From positions 1 through 64,000 of the forward strand of contig CAMBMS010000003.1 in assembly GCA_945868845.1 (NCBI GenBank): a stretch of 64,000 bases of DNA, in the 5' to 3' direction. Below are positions 29,304 to 39,162 of this stretch, one piece after another. The notes beneath the pieces are model-generated. The model was not told the DNA's origin, did not search any database, and was given only the letters and a program-made list of their open reading frames with translations. The DNA is from Asaia bogorensis. Lineage in GTDB: Bacteria; Pseudomonadota; Alphaproteobacteria; Acetobacterales; Acetobacteraceae. Positions within the stretch are counted from its first letter, which is position 1, and each line of letters begins with the position of its first letter. A program made the translations under genes and the position numbers.

Positions 29304-32300
29304 CTATTCGGCCGCGGCCGCTTTGTCTCCAACCTGCTCCGCCTTCAAATCGTTCAGCGCACGCAGATAATCGCGCGGCATGACTTTCACGAAGCGGGTC
29401 AGGACATGGTCCCAATCTCCCAACAAATCGCGCGCCCGCTGGCTACCCGTCAGCAGCAGATGGCGTTCCACCAGGATACGCAAGCGCTCGGCATCGAAGC
29501 GCAGCATATCTCCCATACCGCTATTCTCGACGGTAATCGAACGCTGGCGCGGGCGATCTGGATCATCCGCGTTGACGGGATCGCCGGGGGCAATCGCAGC
29601 CACACCCACCATGGCATGGTTGCACATATCACTGAACCGGCGCTTCGGGTCATAGACATAGGCAATGCCGCCCGACATGCCGGCCGCGAAGTTACGCCCG
29701 GTATCACCCAGCACCACCACCACGCCACCGGTCATGTACTCGCAGCCATGATCGCCACAGCCTTCCACCACCGTCACGGCCCCGGAATTGCGTACGGCAA
29801 AGCGCTCCCCAGCCACCCCCTGGAAATACGCCTCCCCCGCAATCGCGCCGTACAGCACGGTGTTGCCGACGATGATGTTTTCTGTCGAATCGCGGGTAAC
29901 GTTTTCCGGCTGCTTGACGATGACGCGCCCACCGGACAACCCCTTGCCAACATAGTCGTTGCAATCGCCCGTCAGCTCCAACGTCACGCCACGCGCCAAG
30001 AAGGCGCCGAAGCTGCCGCCCGCATTGCCGTTCAAGGAAACCCAGATCGTGTCTTCCGCCAGGCCGGCATTGCCATAACCAAGCGCTACCTTGCCCGAGA
30101 GCATGGCACCGACAGTACGATTGACGTTCTTGATCGCCGCGCTGATGCGCACGGGCTGCCCGCTCTCAAGCGCGGCCTTCGCTTTCGTGATCAGTTCCTG
30201 ATCCAGCGCCTTGTGTAGGTGATGCTCCTGCTGCTCGCAGTTATGAATCATCACCCCCGCCTGCGGCGGCGGCTGGTAAAGCAGGCGGGAGAGATCGACG
30301 CCCTTCGCCTTGTAGTGTTCCACCGCCTTCCGCATATCCAGCCTATCCACGCGGCCAACCATTTCATTTACCGTGCGGAAGCCGAGCTGCGCCATCAGCA
30401 CGCGCATTTCCTCCGCGACGAAGAAGAAATAGTTTATCACGTGCTCCGGCGTGCCGGTGAAACGCTTACGCAAAACGGGATCCTGAGTCGCCACACCCAC
30501 CGGGCAGGTATTCAGATGGCACTTGCGCATCATGATGCAGCCCACGGCGATCAAGGGCGCGGTAGCGAAGCCAAATTCATCGGCTCCCAGCAGCGCGCCA
30601 ATCACCACGTCGCGCCCGGTACGCAGTCCGCCATCCACCTGCACGGCGATGCGGCCGCGCAGGCCATTCAGCACGAGCGTTTGCTGGGTCTCGGCCAGGC
30701 CGATTTCCCACGGCGACCCCGCATGCGTCAGAGAGGTTAACGGCGACGCCCCAGTGCCGCCTTCGAAGCCCGAAATTGTTACGTGATCGGCGCGGGCCTT
30801 GCAAACCCCGGCGGCGACCGTGCCGACACCGACTTCGGAAACTAGCTTCACCGAAATCCGCGCCTTCGGATTGGCGTTCTTCAGGTCGTGGATCAGCTGT
30901 GCCAGATCTTCAATAGAGTAGATATCGTGGTGTGGCGGTGGCGAAATCAGGCCGACGCCAGGCGTAGAATGGCGCACGCGGGCGATGTTTTTATCCACCT
31001 TGTGGCCCGGCAATTGCCCGCCTTCGCCCGGCTTCGCGCCCTGCGCCATCTTGATCTGGATATCGTCAGCATTGACTAGATATTCGATCGTGACACCAAA
31101 CCGGCCGGATGCCACCTGCTTGATCGCAGAGCGCATGGAATCACCACTCGCCATAGGCTTGTAACGATCAGATTCCTCGCCGCCCTCGCCCGTGTTGGAA
31201 CGCCCGCCAATGCGGTTCATCGCAATGGCCAGGGTGGTATGCGCCTCGCGCGAAATCGAGCCGAAGCTCATCGCCCCAGTGGCAAACCGCTTGACGATCT
31301 CGCTCGCCGGTTCAACCTCGTCCAGCGCGATCGGCTTTTCGGCAAAACGCAAATCCATCAGACCGCGAATGGTCAGAAGTCGCTTCGACTGGTCATTGAT
31401 GGACGCAGCGAAGACGTTGTACTGATCCAGAGAATTGCCGCGCACAGCATGCTGTAAACTCCCCACGCTTTCCGGCGTCCAGGCGTGGTCTTCCCCACGC
31501 AGGCGGAAGGCATAATCGCCGCCAACATTCAGCATCTCGGCATAGATAGGATTATCGCCATACGCATTGCAATGCCGCGCCACGGATTCGGCTGCGATGG
31601 CATCGATATTCGCACCTTCGATCGTTGTCGCGGTGCCGGTGAAATAGCTGTCCACGAACGTCGAGGACAACCCAACCGCATCGAAAATCTGCGCCCCGCA
31701 ATAAGACTGATACGTGGAAATTCCCATCTTGGACATCACCTTCAGGATGCCCTTACCCACCGCCTTCAGGTAGTTTTTTTGTACCTCATAGGGCTTCTGC
31801 TTTAGGCCGTTCTCGACCCGGATCTGCTCCAGGGTCTCGAATGCCAGGTAAGGATGTATCGCTTCCGCGCCATAGCCGGCGAGCATGCAGAAATGATGCA
31901 CTTCCCGCGCTTCGCCTGTCTCCACAACTAACCCCGTGGACGTACGCAGTCCCTGGCGAATTAGGTTATGGTGCACTGCCGCCGTCGCCAGCAACGCCGG
32001 GATCGGAATGCGTTCGGCCGAAACCGCACGATCGGAAATGATCAGGATATTATGCCCCGCCAGCACCGCCTCGGTTGCCGCGCCACATAGCCTCTCGATC
32101 GCTGACGCCATACCCCCCGCGCCATCCTTCGCCGCCCAGGTCGCATCCAGCGTCTGCGTCCGGAACGCATCGCCCACCAAGCTCGAAATACCGCGGATTT
32201 TCGCGAGATCCACGGTGGTAAGGATCGGTTGCGCCACTTCCAGCCGGTAATGCGTGCCGGCGTGGTGGCCGAGCAGATTCGGCCGGGGGCCGATCATGGA

Positions 32301-33944
32301 GACCAGCGACATCACCAGCTCCTCGCGGATCGGGTCGATCGGCGGGTTGGTAACCTGGGCGAAATTCTGCTTGAAATAATTATACAGCAGCTTCGGCTTG
32401 TCGGAGAGCACGGCAATCGGCGTATCGGTACCCATGGAACCGATCGGATCGTCGCCTTCCTGCGCCATTGGTTCCAGAAAGAACTGAATGTCCTCCTGTG
32501 TATAGCCGAAGGCCTGCTGCTCATCGAGCAGCGACGAGATACTGTTTGCTCTCGGCGGCGCTTCCTCTGAGTCGGGCAATTCCTCTAGCTTGAACTGCGT
32601 CGCAGTCAGCCATTCGGCATAGGGATGCTCCTTGGCGAGCCCGTTCTTGATCTCGTCATCGCCGATGATGCCGCGACCTTCCATGTCGATCAGTAGCATT
32701 TTCCCCGGCTGCAACCGCCATTTATGCAGGATTTTTTCTTCGGGGATCGGCAGCACGCCGCACTCGGACGCCAAGATCACCTGATCGTCGGTGGTGACGA
32801 TATAGCGTGCGGGACGCAGGCCGTTGCGATCCAACGTCGCGCCGATCTGCCGGCCATCGGTGAAGGCAATCGCGGCGGGCCCGTCCCACGGCTCCATCAT
32901 CGCGGCATGGTATTCGTAGAAGGCGCGCCGGTCAGCATCCATCAGCGGATTGCCCGCCCAGGCTTCCGGGATCAGCATCATCATCGCATGCGCCAGCGGG
33001 TAGCCACCGGCCACCAGGATTTCCAGCGCATTATCGATGCAGGCCGTGTCGGACTGGCCATGCGGGATCAGCGGCCACATCTTGTCTAGATCGGGGCCGA
33101 GCAACTCGGATTGCATCGAACCCCGCCGCGCCGCCATCCAGTTGACGTTGCCGCGCAAGGTGTTGATCTCGCCGTTATGGGCGAGGAAGCGGTAAGGATG
33201 CGCTAGCTTCCAGCTTGGGAAGGTGTTGGTGGAAAACCGCTGATGCACCATGGCCAAGGCAGATTCGGTCAGGGGGTTGCGCAAATCCTCGTAGAAACTC
33301 TCCACCTGCTCCGCCAGCAATAGGCCTTTGTAGACAATCGTGCGGGTTGAGCAGGACGGCATGTAGAGATCGGCGTCCTTCGGCAGTTCCTTGGCATCGG
33401 CCATGGCACGGAACTTGTTCAGGGTCTGCTTCCGGATGGTCAGGATTTTCCGCTCGAACGCATCCTGGTCCTTGATCGCGGGCGCGCAGGCGATGATCGC
33501 CTGGCGGATCACCGGCATCGTCTCGATCACCCGCGCGCCGAGCCCGGCCAGGTCGGTCGGCACATCGCGCCAGCCCAGCAGGGCCTGGCCCTCGGCTTTG
33601 ACGTAATGGGTGAAGTGGTGCACGGCGATATCGCGTGCTTTCTCGTCGCGGGGCATAAAGCACATGGCTACCGCATAACGACCCGGTTCAGGCAAGACCA
33701 ACCCCTGCCCGGCCGCCCAGTGGCGCAACAGTTTGTCCGGGGTTTGAATGAGGCAGCCGGCGCCGTCGCCCACCATCGGGTCCGCCCCGACAGCGCCGCG
33801 ATGGTCCAGATTCACCAGGATCTTTAGGCCCTGGCGAATGATATCGTGGGATTTTCTGCCCTTGATATCCGCGACAAAGCCGACTCCGCAGGCGTCATGC
33901 TCATTGCGTGGATCATACAACCCCTGTCTCTCAGGCAGTCCCAT
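29304..33944 (-). CDS. gltB: Glutamate synthase (NADPH) large subunit
   Basis: Alpha subunit of glutamate synthase, 1546 aa, full length. The N-terminal type II glutamine amidotransferase begins at Cys19 in [10 protein letters not shown] after a short propeptide, as expected for the processed enzyme. The central domain follows. The FMN-binding synthase domain has [20 protein letters not shown] and [20 protein letters not shown]. The 3Fe-4S cluster motif is [20 protein letters not shown]. The C-terminal beta-helix (GXGXG) domain contains [11 protein letters not shown]. The start at 33944 gives the canonical N-terminus but has a weak ribosome binding site. The 5' end faces the molybdenum hydroxylase across about 280 bases. 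Confidence 0.98.
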   Translation of the reverse strand: MGLPERQGLYDPRNEHDACGVGFVADIKGRKSHDIIRQGLKILVNLDHRGAVGADPMVGDGAGCLIQTPDKLLRHWAAGQGLVLPEPGRYAVAMCFMPRDEKARDIAVHHFTHYVKAEGQALLGWRDVPTDLAGLGARVIETMPVIRQAIIACAPAIKDQDAFERKILTIRKQTLNKFRAMADAKELPKDADLYMPSCSTRTIVYKGLLLAEQVESFYEDLRNPLTESALAMVHQRFSTNTFPSWKLAHPYRFLAHNGEINTLRGNVNWMAARRGSMQSELLGPDLDKMWPLIPHGQSDTACIDNALEILVAGGYPLAHAMMMLIPEAWAGNPLMDADRRAFYEYHAAMMEPWDGPAAIAFTDGRQIGATLDRNGLRPARYIVTTDDQVILASECGVLPIPEEKILHKWRLQPGKMLLIDMEGRGIIGDDEIKNGLAKEHPYAEWLTATQFKLEELPDSEEAPPRANSISSLLDEQQAFGYTQEDIQFFLEPMAQEGDDPIGSMGTDTPIAVLSDKPKLLYNYFKQNFAQVTNPPIDPIREELVMSLVSMIGPRPNLLGHHAGTHYRLEVAQPILTTVDLAKIRGISSLVGDAFRTQTLDATWAAKDGAGGMASAIERLCGAATEAVLAGHNILIISDRAVSAERIPIPALLATAAVHHNLIRQGLRTSTGLVVETGEAREVHHFCMLAGYGAEAIHPYLAFETLEQIRVENGLKQKPYEVQKNYLKAVGKGILKVMSKMGISTYQSYCGAQIFDAVGLSSTFVDSYFTGTATTIEGANIDAIAAESVARHCNAYGDNPIYAEMLNVGGDYAFRLRGEDHAWTPESVGSLQHAVRGNSLDQYNVFAASINDQSKRLLTIRGLMDLRFAEKPIALDEVEPASEIVKRFATGAMSFGSISREAHTTLAIAMNRIGGRSNTGEGGEESDRYKPMASGDSMRSAIKQVASGRFGVTIEYLVNADDIQIKMAQGAKPGEGGQLPGHKVDKNIARVRHSTPGVGLISPPPHHDIYSIEDLAQLIHDLKNANPKARISVKLVSEVGVGTVAAGVCKARADHVTISGFEGGTGASPLTSLTHAGSPWEIGLAETQQTLVLNGLRGRIAVQVDGGLRTGRDVVIGALLGADEFGFATAPLIAVGCIMMRKCHLNTCPVGVATQDPVLRKRFTGTPEHVINYFFFVAEEMRVLMAQLGFRTVNEMVGRVDRLDMRKAVEHYKAKGVDLSRLLYQPPPQAGVMIHNCEQQEHHLHKALDQELITKAKAALESGQPVRISAAIKNVNRTVGAMLSGKVALGYGNAGLAEDTIWVSLNGNAGGSFGAFLARGVTLELTGDCNDYVGKGLSGGRVIVKQPENVTRDSTENIIVGNTVLYGAIAGEAYFQGVAGERFAVRNSGAVTVVEGCGDHGCEYMTGGVVVVLGDTGRNFAAGMSGGIAYVYDPKRRFSDMCNHAMVGVAAIAPGDPVNADDPDRPRQRSITVENSGMGDMLRFDAERLRILVERHLLLTGSQRARDLLGDWDHVLTRFVKVMPRDYLRALNDLKAEQVGDKAAAAE

Positions 33945-34223
33945 CAGGTAATCCCATCGTATTCTGGTTCAGGCTCAGGTCTTCGGATCAGGCCCAGGCT
34001 CGTGCCCAACATGATTGCGGTCCAGGCGTGGCGCAGGTCGTCGCAAACCGCACCAAATCACCTATGTTACAAATCGGGGACGGGATTTCCCGGCCGGCTA
34101 CTGTCCTAAGGCATGGCCGTGCCCATGTGAAGCGTTCAGGCGTACAAAAATCCCCGATATGAGACTGCCGCAATGCTCCGCGCAGGGCTAACATGGTCGA
34201 AACGAGGACCAGCGGAGGAAAAT

Positions 34224-34679
34224 ATGATCGCATTTCAGGTGAACGGGCACCCGGTTCGCATCGGTTCGAAGGGCAATACGCCGCTTTTGGATGTGCTGCG
34301 CAATGAGCTGAACCTGAAGGGCACCCGCTATGGTTGCGGACTGGAACAATGCGGCACTTGCCTGGTGTTGATGGATGGCGCGCCGCTGCATGCCTGCACG
34401 CGCGAAATATCCACCGTCGCCGGACGATGCATCACCACCGCCGAGGGGTTGGCCACGCACCCGATCCACGCCGCGCTGCTGGCCGAGCAGGCTGGGCAGT
34501 GCGGTTATTGCCTGTCCGGCATCATGGTTGCGGCCGCGGCGTTGCTGGAGCGGAACCGCAACCCGACCCGCGCTGAGATCGCTGTGGCGCTGGATGGCAA
34601 TCTGTGCCGGTGCGGAACCCATACGCGAATCCTGAAGGCGGTGGAGCGCGCCGCGGTCATGTTACGCGGGCAGGGATAA
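34224..34679 (+). CDS. Two-[2Fe-2S] small subunit of a molybdenum hydroxylase (isoquinoline/nicotinate dehydrogenase type)
   Basis: Electron-transfer subunit of 151 aa. Plant-type ferredoxin cysteines are C38, C43, C46 and C58 (YGCGLEQCGTC, then HACTR). The second cluster, in the all-helical domain, uses C93, C96, C128 and C130 (QCGYCLSGI and LCRCGTHTRI). The start is the ATG at 34224, preceded by GGAGGA; the frame is open back to 34173. It precedes the catalytic subunit by 3 bases. The lack of a separate FAD subunit resembles isoquinoline 1-oxidoreductase and nicotinate dehydrogenase, where electrons go to a cytochrome. Confidence 0.93.
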   Translation: MIAFQVNGHPVRIGSKGNTPLLDVLRNELNLKGTRYGCGLEQCGTCLVLMDGAPLHACTREISTVAGRCITTAEGLATHPIHAALLAEQAGQCGYCLSGIMVAAAALLERNRNPTRAEIAVALDGNLCRCGTHTRILKAVERAAVMLRGQG

Positions 34680-34682
34680 ACA

Positions 34683-36797
34683 ATGAACGAGATCGTATTG
34701 CCGCAAAGCCTCGCCAATAACCGCAGGCTGGATCGCTGGATCGGGTTCGAACCCGGCGGTAATGTCCGCCTCGCGGTGGGAAAGGTGGAAATCGGCCAGG
34801 GCATCCTCACCGCCCTGGTGCAGATCGCCGCTGAGGAGCTGGATGTGGCGCCGTCTCGGGTGCGCATCATAGCCGGCGATACGGCGAACGCACCGGATGA
34901 GGGCACGACATCGTCCTCGCTATCAGTGGAAGTTTCCGGCGCCTCGGTGCGGTTGGCGGCCGCGGAGGTGCGGCTGCGCATCGTCGAGCGGCTGGCCCAG
35001 CGGCTGAACTGCTCTCCCGACGAAATCACGGTAGAAGATGGTGCGTTCCAGCGTGGCGATGCACCCACGGGGCACGATTACTGGAATTTTTCCAGTGCCG
35101 AGGATCTGACAGCAGATGCCACCGGACGGGCGGTACCGAAACATCCATCACAATACAAGGTGGTCGGCAAGAGTATCGCACGTGTCGATCTGCCGGCAAA
35201 GCTGGGCGGAGCGGCCTTCATCCACGATATTGCTCGCCCGGGCATGCTGCACGCGCGCGTGGTCCGGCAACCGGGCCGGGAAGCAAAATTTCTCTCCATC
35301 GACGAAGCCGCCATTCGCCGCTTAGCCGACGGCGATTTCGAGATTGTGCATGTGGAACATTTCATTGCCTTCGCAGGCCCGGATGAAACCGTCGTGCAAC
35401 GCGCCGCCGTAGCCGCACTAACGCATGTGCAGTGGTCAAACGCACGAACATTCACCCAAGATCAAACAGACGCCGCATGGCTGGTCGGCCAGCCCTCCAT
35501 CGACAATGTCTACGGCCCGAAAGGCAACATACCATCCGGTACCAACGTCTTGTCGGAAAGCTACTCTCGTCCCGTGGTCGCACACGCGGCGATGGGGCCA
35601 TCCTGTGGCGTGGCAGAATTCAACGACGGCGTGATGCAGGTATGGAGCCACACGCAAGGCGTTTACTTCCTACGCCAGGCGATCGTCGAAATCCTCGGCC
35701 TGCCGGCGGAAAAAGTGATCGTGCGACATGCGCACGGGCCGGGCTGCTATGGCCATAACGGTGCTGACGACGCCGCGGTGGACGCGGCGCTCATTGCGCA
35801 CCGGATACCGAACAAATGCATCCGCGTGCAGTGGCGACGCGAAGAAGAATTCGAATACGAACCCTTCTCCACTTCGCAGCACGTTACGGTGCGCGCGGCG
35901 CTGGACGCAGAGGGCCGGCCCAGCGAATGGGACGTCGAAGTATGGGCCGGGCCGCATGTCGGGCGGCCGAACTATAACGGGCAGATGTTAGTAGTGGACG
36001 CGCTGCCTAACCCGCCGCCGCGCAAGCCGCCCTACGATCCGCCCGAGAGTTTCGGCGGTGGTGGCACGCGCAATGCCTTGCCGCTCTACGACTTCCCGGT
36101 CAAACGCATCCGTCATCATCTGGTGACAACACTACCTATGCGCACATCGTCGTTCCGTAGCCTGGGTGGGATGGCCAATGTGTTCGCAGTGGAAAGTTTT
36201 ATCGATGAACTGGCCGAACGGTTGGGCGAAGACCCAGTCTCCTATCGGTTATCTTTATTAACTGATTTGCGCGTACGACGTGTGACCGAGCGCGCAGCTG
36301 CGATGTCCAATTGGGCCGCACGTGGGCCGGCAGGCACAGGGCGCGGGTTTGGCTTTGGCTTCGCGCAATACAAAAATAAATCTGCGTATTCCGCCGTCAT
36401 CGCCGAGGTCGACGTAGACAAGGAAGTGCGCGTCCATCGCGTCTGGTGCGTCACCGATGCCGGGTTGGTGGTAAACCCCGATGGTGCCATCAACCAGATC
36501 GAGGGTGGCATCGTACAGGCTATTTCCATGACTCTGAAGGAGCAGGTGCGCGTGGGACCGGAAGGCGTAGAATCACGCGACTGGGACAGCTACCCAATCC
36601 TAAAATTTTCGGAAGTTCCGGAGATTTTTACCGAACTGATCGACGCGCCGGAGGAACGCGCGCTGGGCATGGGGGAATGCAGCTTTGGCCCCACCGCAGC
36701 TGCACTGGGCAACGCGGTGGCGCACGCGCTGGGCACCCGCATCCGCGACATGCCACTCTCTCGCGAACGCATCGCGGCGACGTTGCTGCGAAGCTGA
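34683..36797 (+). CDS. Molybdopterin-binding catalytic subunit of an aldehyde oxidase/isoquinoline dehydrogenase-type hydroxylase
   Basis: Molybdenum subunit of the xanthine oxidase family that hydroxylates an N-heterocycle or oxidises an aldehyde. The 704-residue length is shorter than IorB relatives of about 750-780. VGKVEIGQGILTALVQIAAE and DEGTTSSSLSVEVSGASVRL are N-terminal IorB-like segments, where a Sec/Tat leader is not evident. RTSSFRSLGGMANVFAVESF and the catalytic Glu in ALGMGECSFGPTAAALGNAV are the family core. Substrate cannot be assigned. The unit appears complete as a two-gene operon, but no cytochrome or maturation factor is adjacent, so electron transfer must use a partner elsewhere. 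Confidence 0.9.
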   Translation: MNEIVLPQSLANNRRLDRWIGFEPGGNVRLAVGKVEIGQGILTALVQIAAEELDVAPSRVRIIAGDTANAPDEGTTSSSLSVEVSGASVRLAAAEVRLRIVERLAQRLNCSPDEITVEDGAFQRGDAPTGHDYWNFSSAEDLTADATGRAVPKHPSQYKVVGKSIARVDLPAKLGGAAFIHDIARPGMLHARVVRQPGREAKFLSIDEAAIRRLADGDFEIVHVEHFIAFAGPDETVVQRAAVAALTHVQWSNARTFTQDQTDAAWLVGQPSIDNVYGPKGNIPSGTNVLSESYSRPVVAHAAMGPSCGVAEFNDGVMQVWSHTQGVYFLRQAIVEILGLPAEKVIVRHAHGPGCYGHNGADDAAVDAALIAHRIPNKCIRVQWRREEEFEYEPFSTSQHVTVRAALDAEGRPSEWDVEVWAGPHVGRPNYNGQMLVVDALPNPPPRKPPYDPPESFGGGGTRNALPLYDFPVKRIRHHLVTTLPMRTSSFRSLGGMANVFAVESFIDELAERLGEDPVSYRLSLLTDLRVRRVTERAAAMSNWAARGPAGTGRGFGFGFAQYKNKSAYSAVIAEVDVDKEVRVHRVWCVTDAGLVVNPDGAINQIEGGIVQAISMTLKEQVRVGPEGVESRDWDSYPILKFSEVPEIFTELIDAPEERALGMGECSFGPTAAALGNAVAHALGTRIRDMPLSRERIAATLLRS

Positions 36798-37237
36798 CAT
36801 TGTCTGCCTTGCCCCTGGCGGCAACAACTGCGAGCACTTGTTGCGACGGTGCTTAGCGTGGCAAGCTGACAAGGACTAAAAATCATGCATTACATGAAGC
36901 AATTCGGGCGGTGGGGTTGCTGATGAACGCCACGTCCGTCCCCGCCCCCGGACAAACCATACGCGCGAACCTGAAGGACACGTAAAATCGGAATGCAGGT
37001 ACCCAACCCTCCTGAACACCCATCACCTTAGAAAACCGCCGCCGCCCCAGAAAAAGGCAAGCCGAATTTTCTGCTCTACGGCGATGATTCTGCGCTCGTG
37101 ATGCCGCCGGAAAGGATAAATACAAAACCGCTCCAACCGGCGATACCGGCGGCAGCATCACCTGAGGGGTGATCAACAAATCCTAGAAAATCAGGGCAAG
37201 CGGTTACCGGATCACCGGCAAAGGCCCGTTTTCCGTA
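36798..37237. other. 440-base intergenic stretch with short relic-like frames only
   Basis: No gene. One plus-strand piece reads AIRAVGLLMNATSVPAPGQTI in a short open frame near 36890-36990, and another reads KGKPNFLLYGDDSALVMPPE near 37050-37110; both look like protein text but are too short to place. A 6-bp inverted repeat (ATCACC with GGTGAT, loop TGAGG) lies at 37157-37173, upstream of the 3' ends on both strands, without a T run. Confidence 0.4.
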
Positions 37238-37999
37238 TCAGCCGCCACCGTTGATCGTTAGCACCGTGCCGGTGGTGTAGCCTGAGCAGCTACTGGCGAG
37301 AAAGGCCACGGCGTTACCAATTTCCTCCGGGGTCGCGGGCCGGCCAAACGGCATGGAGGAGGTCAGTTCGCGCCAACGATTCTCATCACCCAATTGTTCC
37401 TTGGCACGAGATTTTTGAAGCATCACCAGACGTTCGGTTTCTACGGGGCCAGGATTGATCGCCACCACACGCAGCCCATCGCCCGGCGCACCCTTTCCCA
37501 GCGCGCGGGTGAACGCCATCAAGGAAGCATTGGCCGCGGCACCGGCGATATAGTTCGTGGGAAAGGATTCGCCCGCCGCGCCGATGACATTAATGATCAC
37601 ACCAGATTTGCGCGCCTTCATTGCCCCATACACCACGCGGCAGAGCGAGATATAACCGAACACTTTCAAATCCCATGTCCGCCGCCATGTCTCGTCATTC
37701 ACGCTGAGCAGATCGCCGGGTGGAATAGCGCCGGCGTTGTTGACCAGGATGTCGATCTCCCCGGCCTCGACGGCCACCTTGCGCACGGCGGCATCCGACG
37801 AAAGATCGGCCGCGATAGTACGAACGCTCACCTGCCGGCGCATCCGGATACCTGCCGCGGCATTATCCAGGTTGGCCTGATCGCGCGCGACCAGAATAAT
37901 ATCGCAGCCCTCATCAGCAAAAACCTCAGCCGTGGCGCGACCAATACCCTTCGAGCCGCCAGTAATCAGTACACGTTGTCCAGTAAGGTGCAGATCCAT
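37238..37999 (-). CDS. SDR family oxidoreductase with atypical active-site segment
   Basis: Short-chain dehydrogenase-like protein of 253 aa. Cofactor-binding is shown by LITGGSKGIGRATAEVF and NNAGA at about 90. The active-site region reads NVIGAAGESFPTNYIAGAAA, where the usual Ser and the Lys of YxxxK are not present in their standard positions. A subgroup of bacterial SDRs with this pattern exists in my recollection, so this may be a family trait rather than damage; catalytic chemistry is uncertain. The C-terminal GYTTGTVLTINGG is normal for SDRs. Last gene of a minus-strand run after the epoxide-hydrolase-like gene, 27 bases apart. Confidence 0.85.
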   Translation of the reverse strand: MDLHLTGQRVLITGGSKGIGRATAEVFADEGCDIILVARDQANLDNAAAGIRMRRQVSVRTIAADLSSDAAVRKVAVEAGEIDILVNNAGAIPPGDLLSVNDETWRRTWDLKVFGYISLCRVVYGAMKARKSGVIINVIGAAGESFPTNYIAGAAANASLMAFTRALGKGAPGDGLRVVAINPGPVETERLVMLQKSRAKEQLGDENRWRELTSSMPFGRPATPEEIGNAVAFLASSCSGYTTGTVLTINGGG

Positions 38000-38025
38000 T
38001 TCCTATCCTCTTCGAAAACTAGTTA

Positions 38026-39162
38026 TTATAACGTCGCCTGTTGAAGGAAATCCAGAACCAAGCGTGTCACCGCCTCAGGCTGTTCCTGCTGCACCCAATG
38101 CCCAGCGGCGTCAATCAGATGCGTGCCGAGATAGCGCGCACAGGAGCGGCTTTCCATCGCCTCCAGCGCACCGGGAGTTTGCCGGACGCCCCAGTCGGCG
38201 GTGCCGGCAATAAACGTCGCGGGAACATCGATTGTACGGCCGGAGAACAACGCGTGCTCAGCATCGAATTTCTCCACTGTGCGGCAACGGTACCATTGCA
38301 GCCCACCCTGAAAACCGTTGCGCTCATAAGCTTCGGCATAGACGGCAAGTTCCGCCTCCGGTAGCCAGAGATTAGCGGCGATTTCCGCCGCCGTTGGCAT
38401 TTCATGCGCCACGCTTTCAGCCATCGTCTCCTGCAAATCCATCACGTAGTACGTCGGCAGTTTCGCCAGTTCTCTGGCTGTCCAACTTGTCAGACGGAAG
38501 GGCTTGTTTGCCACCCAGTCAGCGCTTTTGTGATGATAATAGGCGCGTAAAAAATTATGTACCCCTTGCGCACAATGGCGCATATCCGCATTGGCCACGC
38601 GGTTGGAATAATACCAATGGTAATGCTTGCGCGGGCGCGGCAGGGCCGCGAGGGCCGCATGGATCGTTGGCCCCGCGACCGGTTGCGGTGAAAGGGCAAT
38701 GGTATCGAAAGGCAATGCAGGTGGCCCTCCAAACGGCGCGCTCATCAGCGCGACGGCGCGGAACACATCTGGCCGCGTGAGCGCGCACCAGCCGGCGACG
38801 GACGATCCAAAATCATGGCCGATCACGGCAGCGACATGGCGATAGCCATAAGCCGCCACCAGCCCCAGCGCGTCACGCGCTAAATTCAGCATGCGATAGG
38901 ACGCCAGATCGCCGTCATAATCCGTATCCCAGCCCTCAGTCCGGCCGTAACCGCGCTGATCCGGGGCGATGACGAAATAGCCGGCCGCCGCCAGAGGCAG
39001 CATCACTTTACGCCAGGAATAGGCAAGTTCCGGAAAGCCATGCAGCAGCAGCAAGCAGGGCCGGCCCGGATCGCCAGCTTCCAGCACATGCATGGATAGG
39101 CCATTGATGTTGTCAACCGTGCGCGTGCGAACCTCGTCCGCCAGCCCAGCCTCGCGACTCAT
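38026..39162 (-). CDS. Alpha/beta hydrolase, epoxide hydrolase-like
   Basis: Alpha/beta hydrolase of 378 aa. LLLHGFPELAYSWRKVMLPL and APDQRGYGRTEGWDTDYDGD are typical of soluble epoxide hydrolases. The nucleophile is the Asp in VIGHDFGSSVAGWCAL; the Asp elbow (GHDFG) favours epoxide hydrolase or haloalkane dehalogenase over esterase. The lid region follows, and the His is in LIDAAGHWVQQEQP. Its start overlaps the stop of the CoA transferase by 4 bases (ATGA), so the pair is translationally coupled. Confidence 0.9.
   Translation of the reverse strand: MSREAGLADEVRTRTVDNINGLSMHVLEAGDPGRPCLLLLHGFPELAYSWRKVMLPLAAAGYFVIAPDQRGYGRTEGWDTDYDGDLASYRMLNLARDALGLVAAYGYRHVAAVIGHDFGSSVAGWCALTRPDVFRAVALMSAPFGGPPALPFDTIALSPQPVAGPTIHAALAALPRPRKHYHWYYSNRVANADMRHCAQGVHNFLRAYYHHKSADWVANKPFRLTSWTARELAKLPTYYVMDLQETMAESVAHEMPTAAEIAANLWLPEAELAVYAEAYERNGFQGGLQWYRCRTVEKFDAEHALFSGRTIDVPATFIAGTADWGVRQTPGALEAMESRSCARYLGTHLIDAAGHWVQQEQPEAVTRLVLDFLQQATL

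Noticed and set aside
37157-37173. Hairpin ATCACC/GGTGAT as terminator of the SDR gene
   Set aside because: Only six base pairs and no T run.
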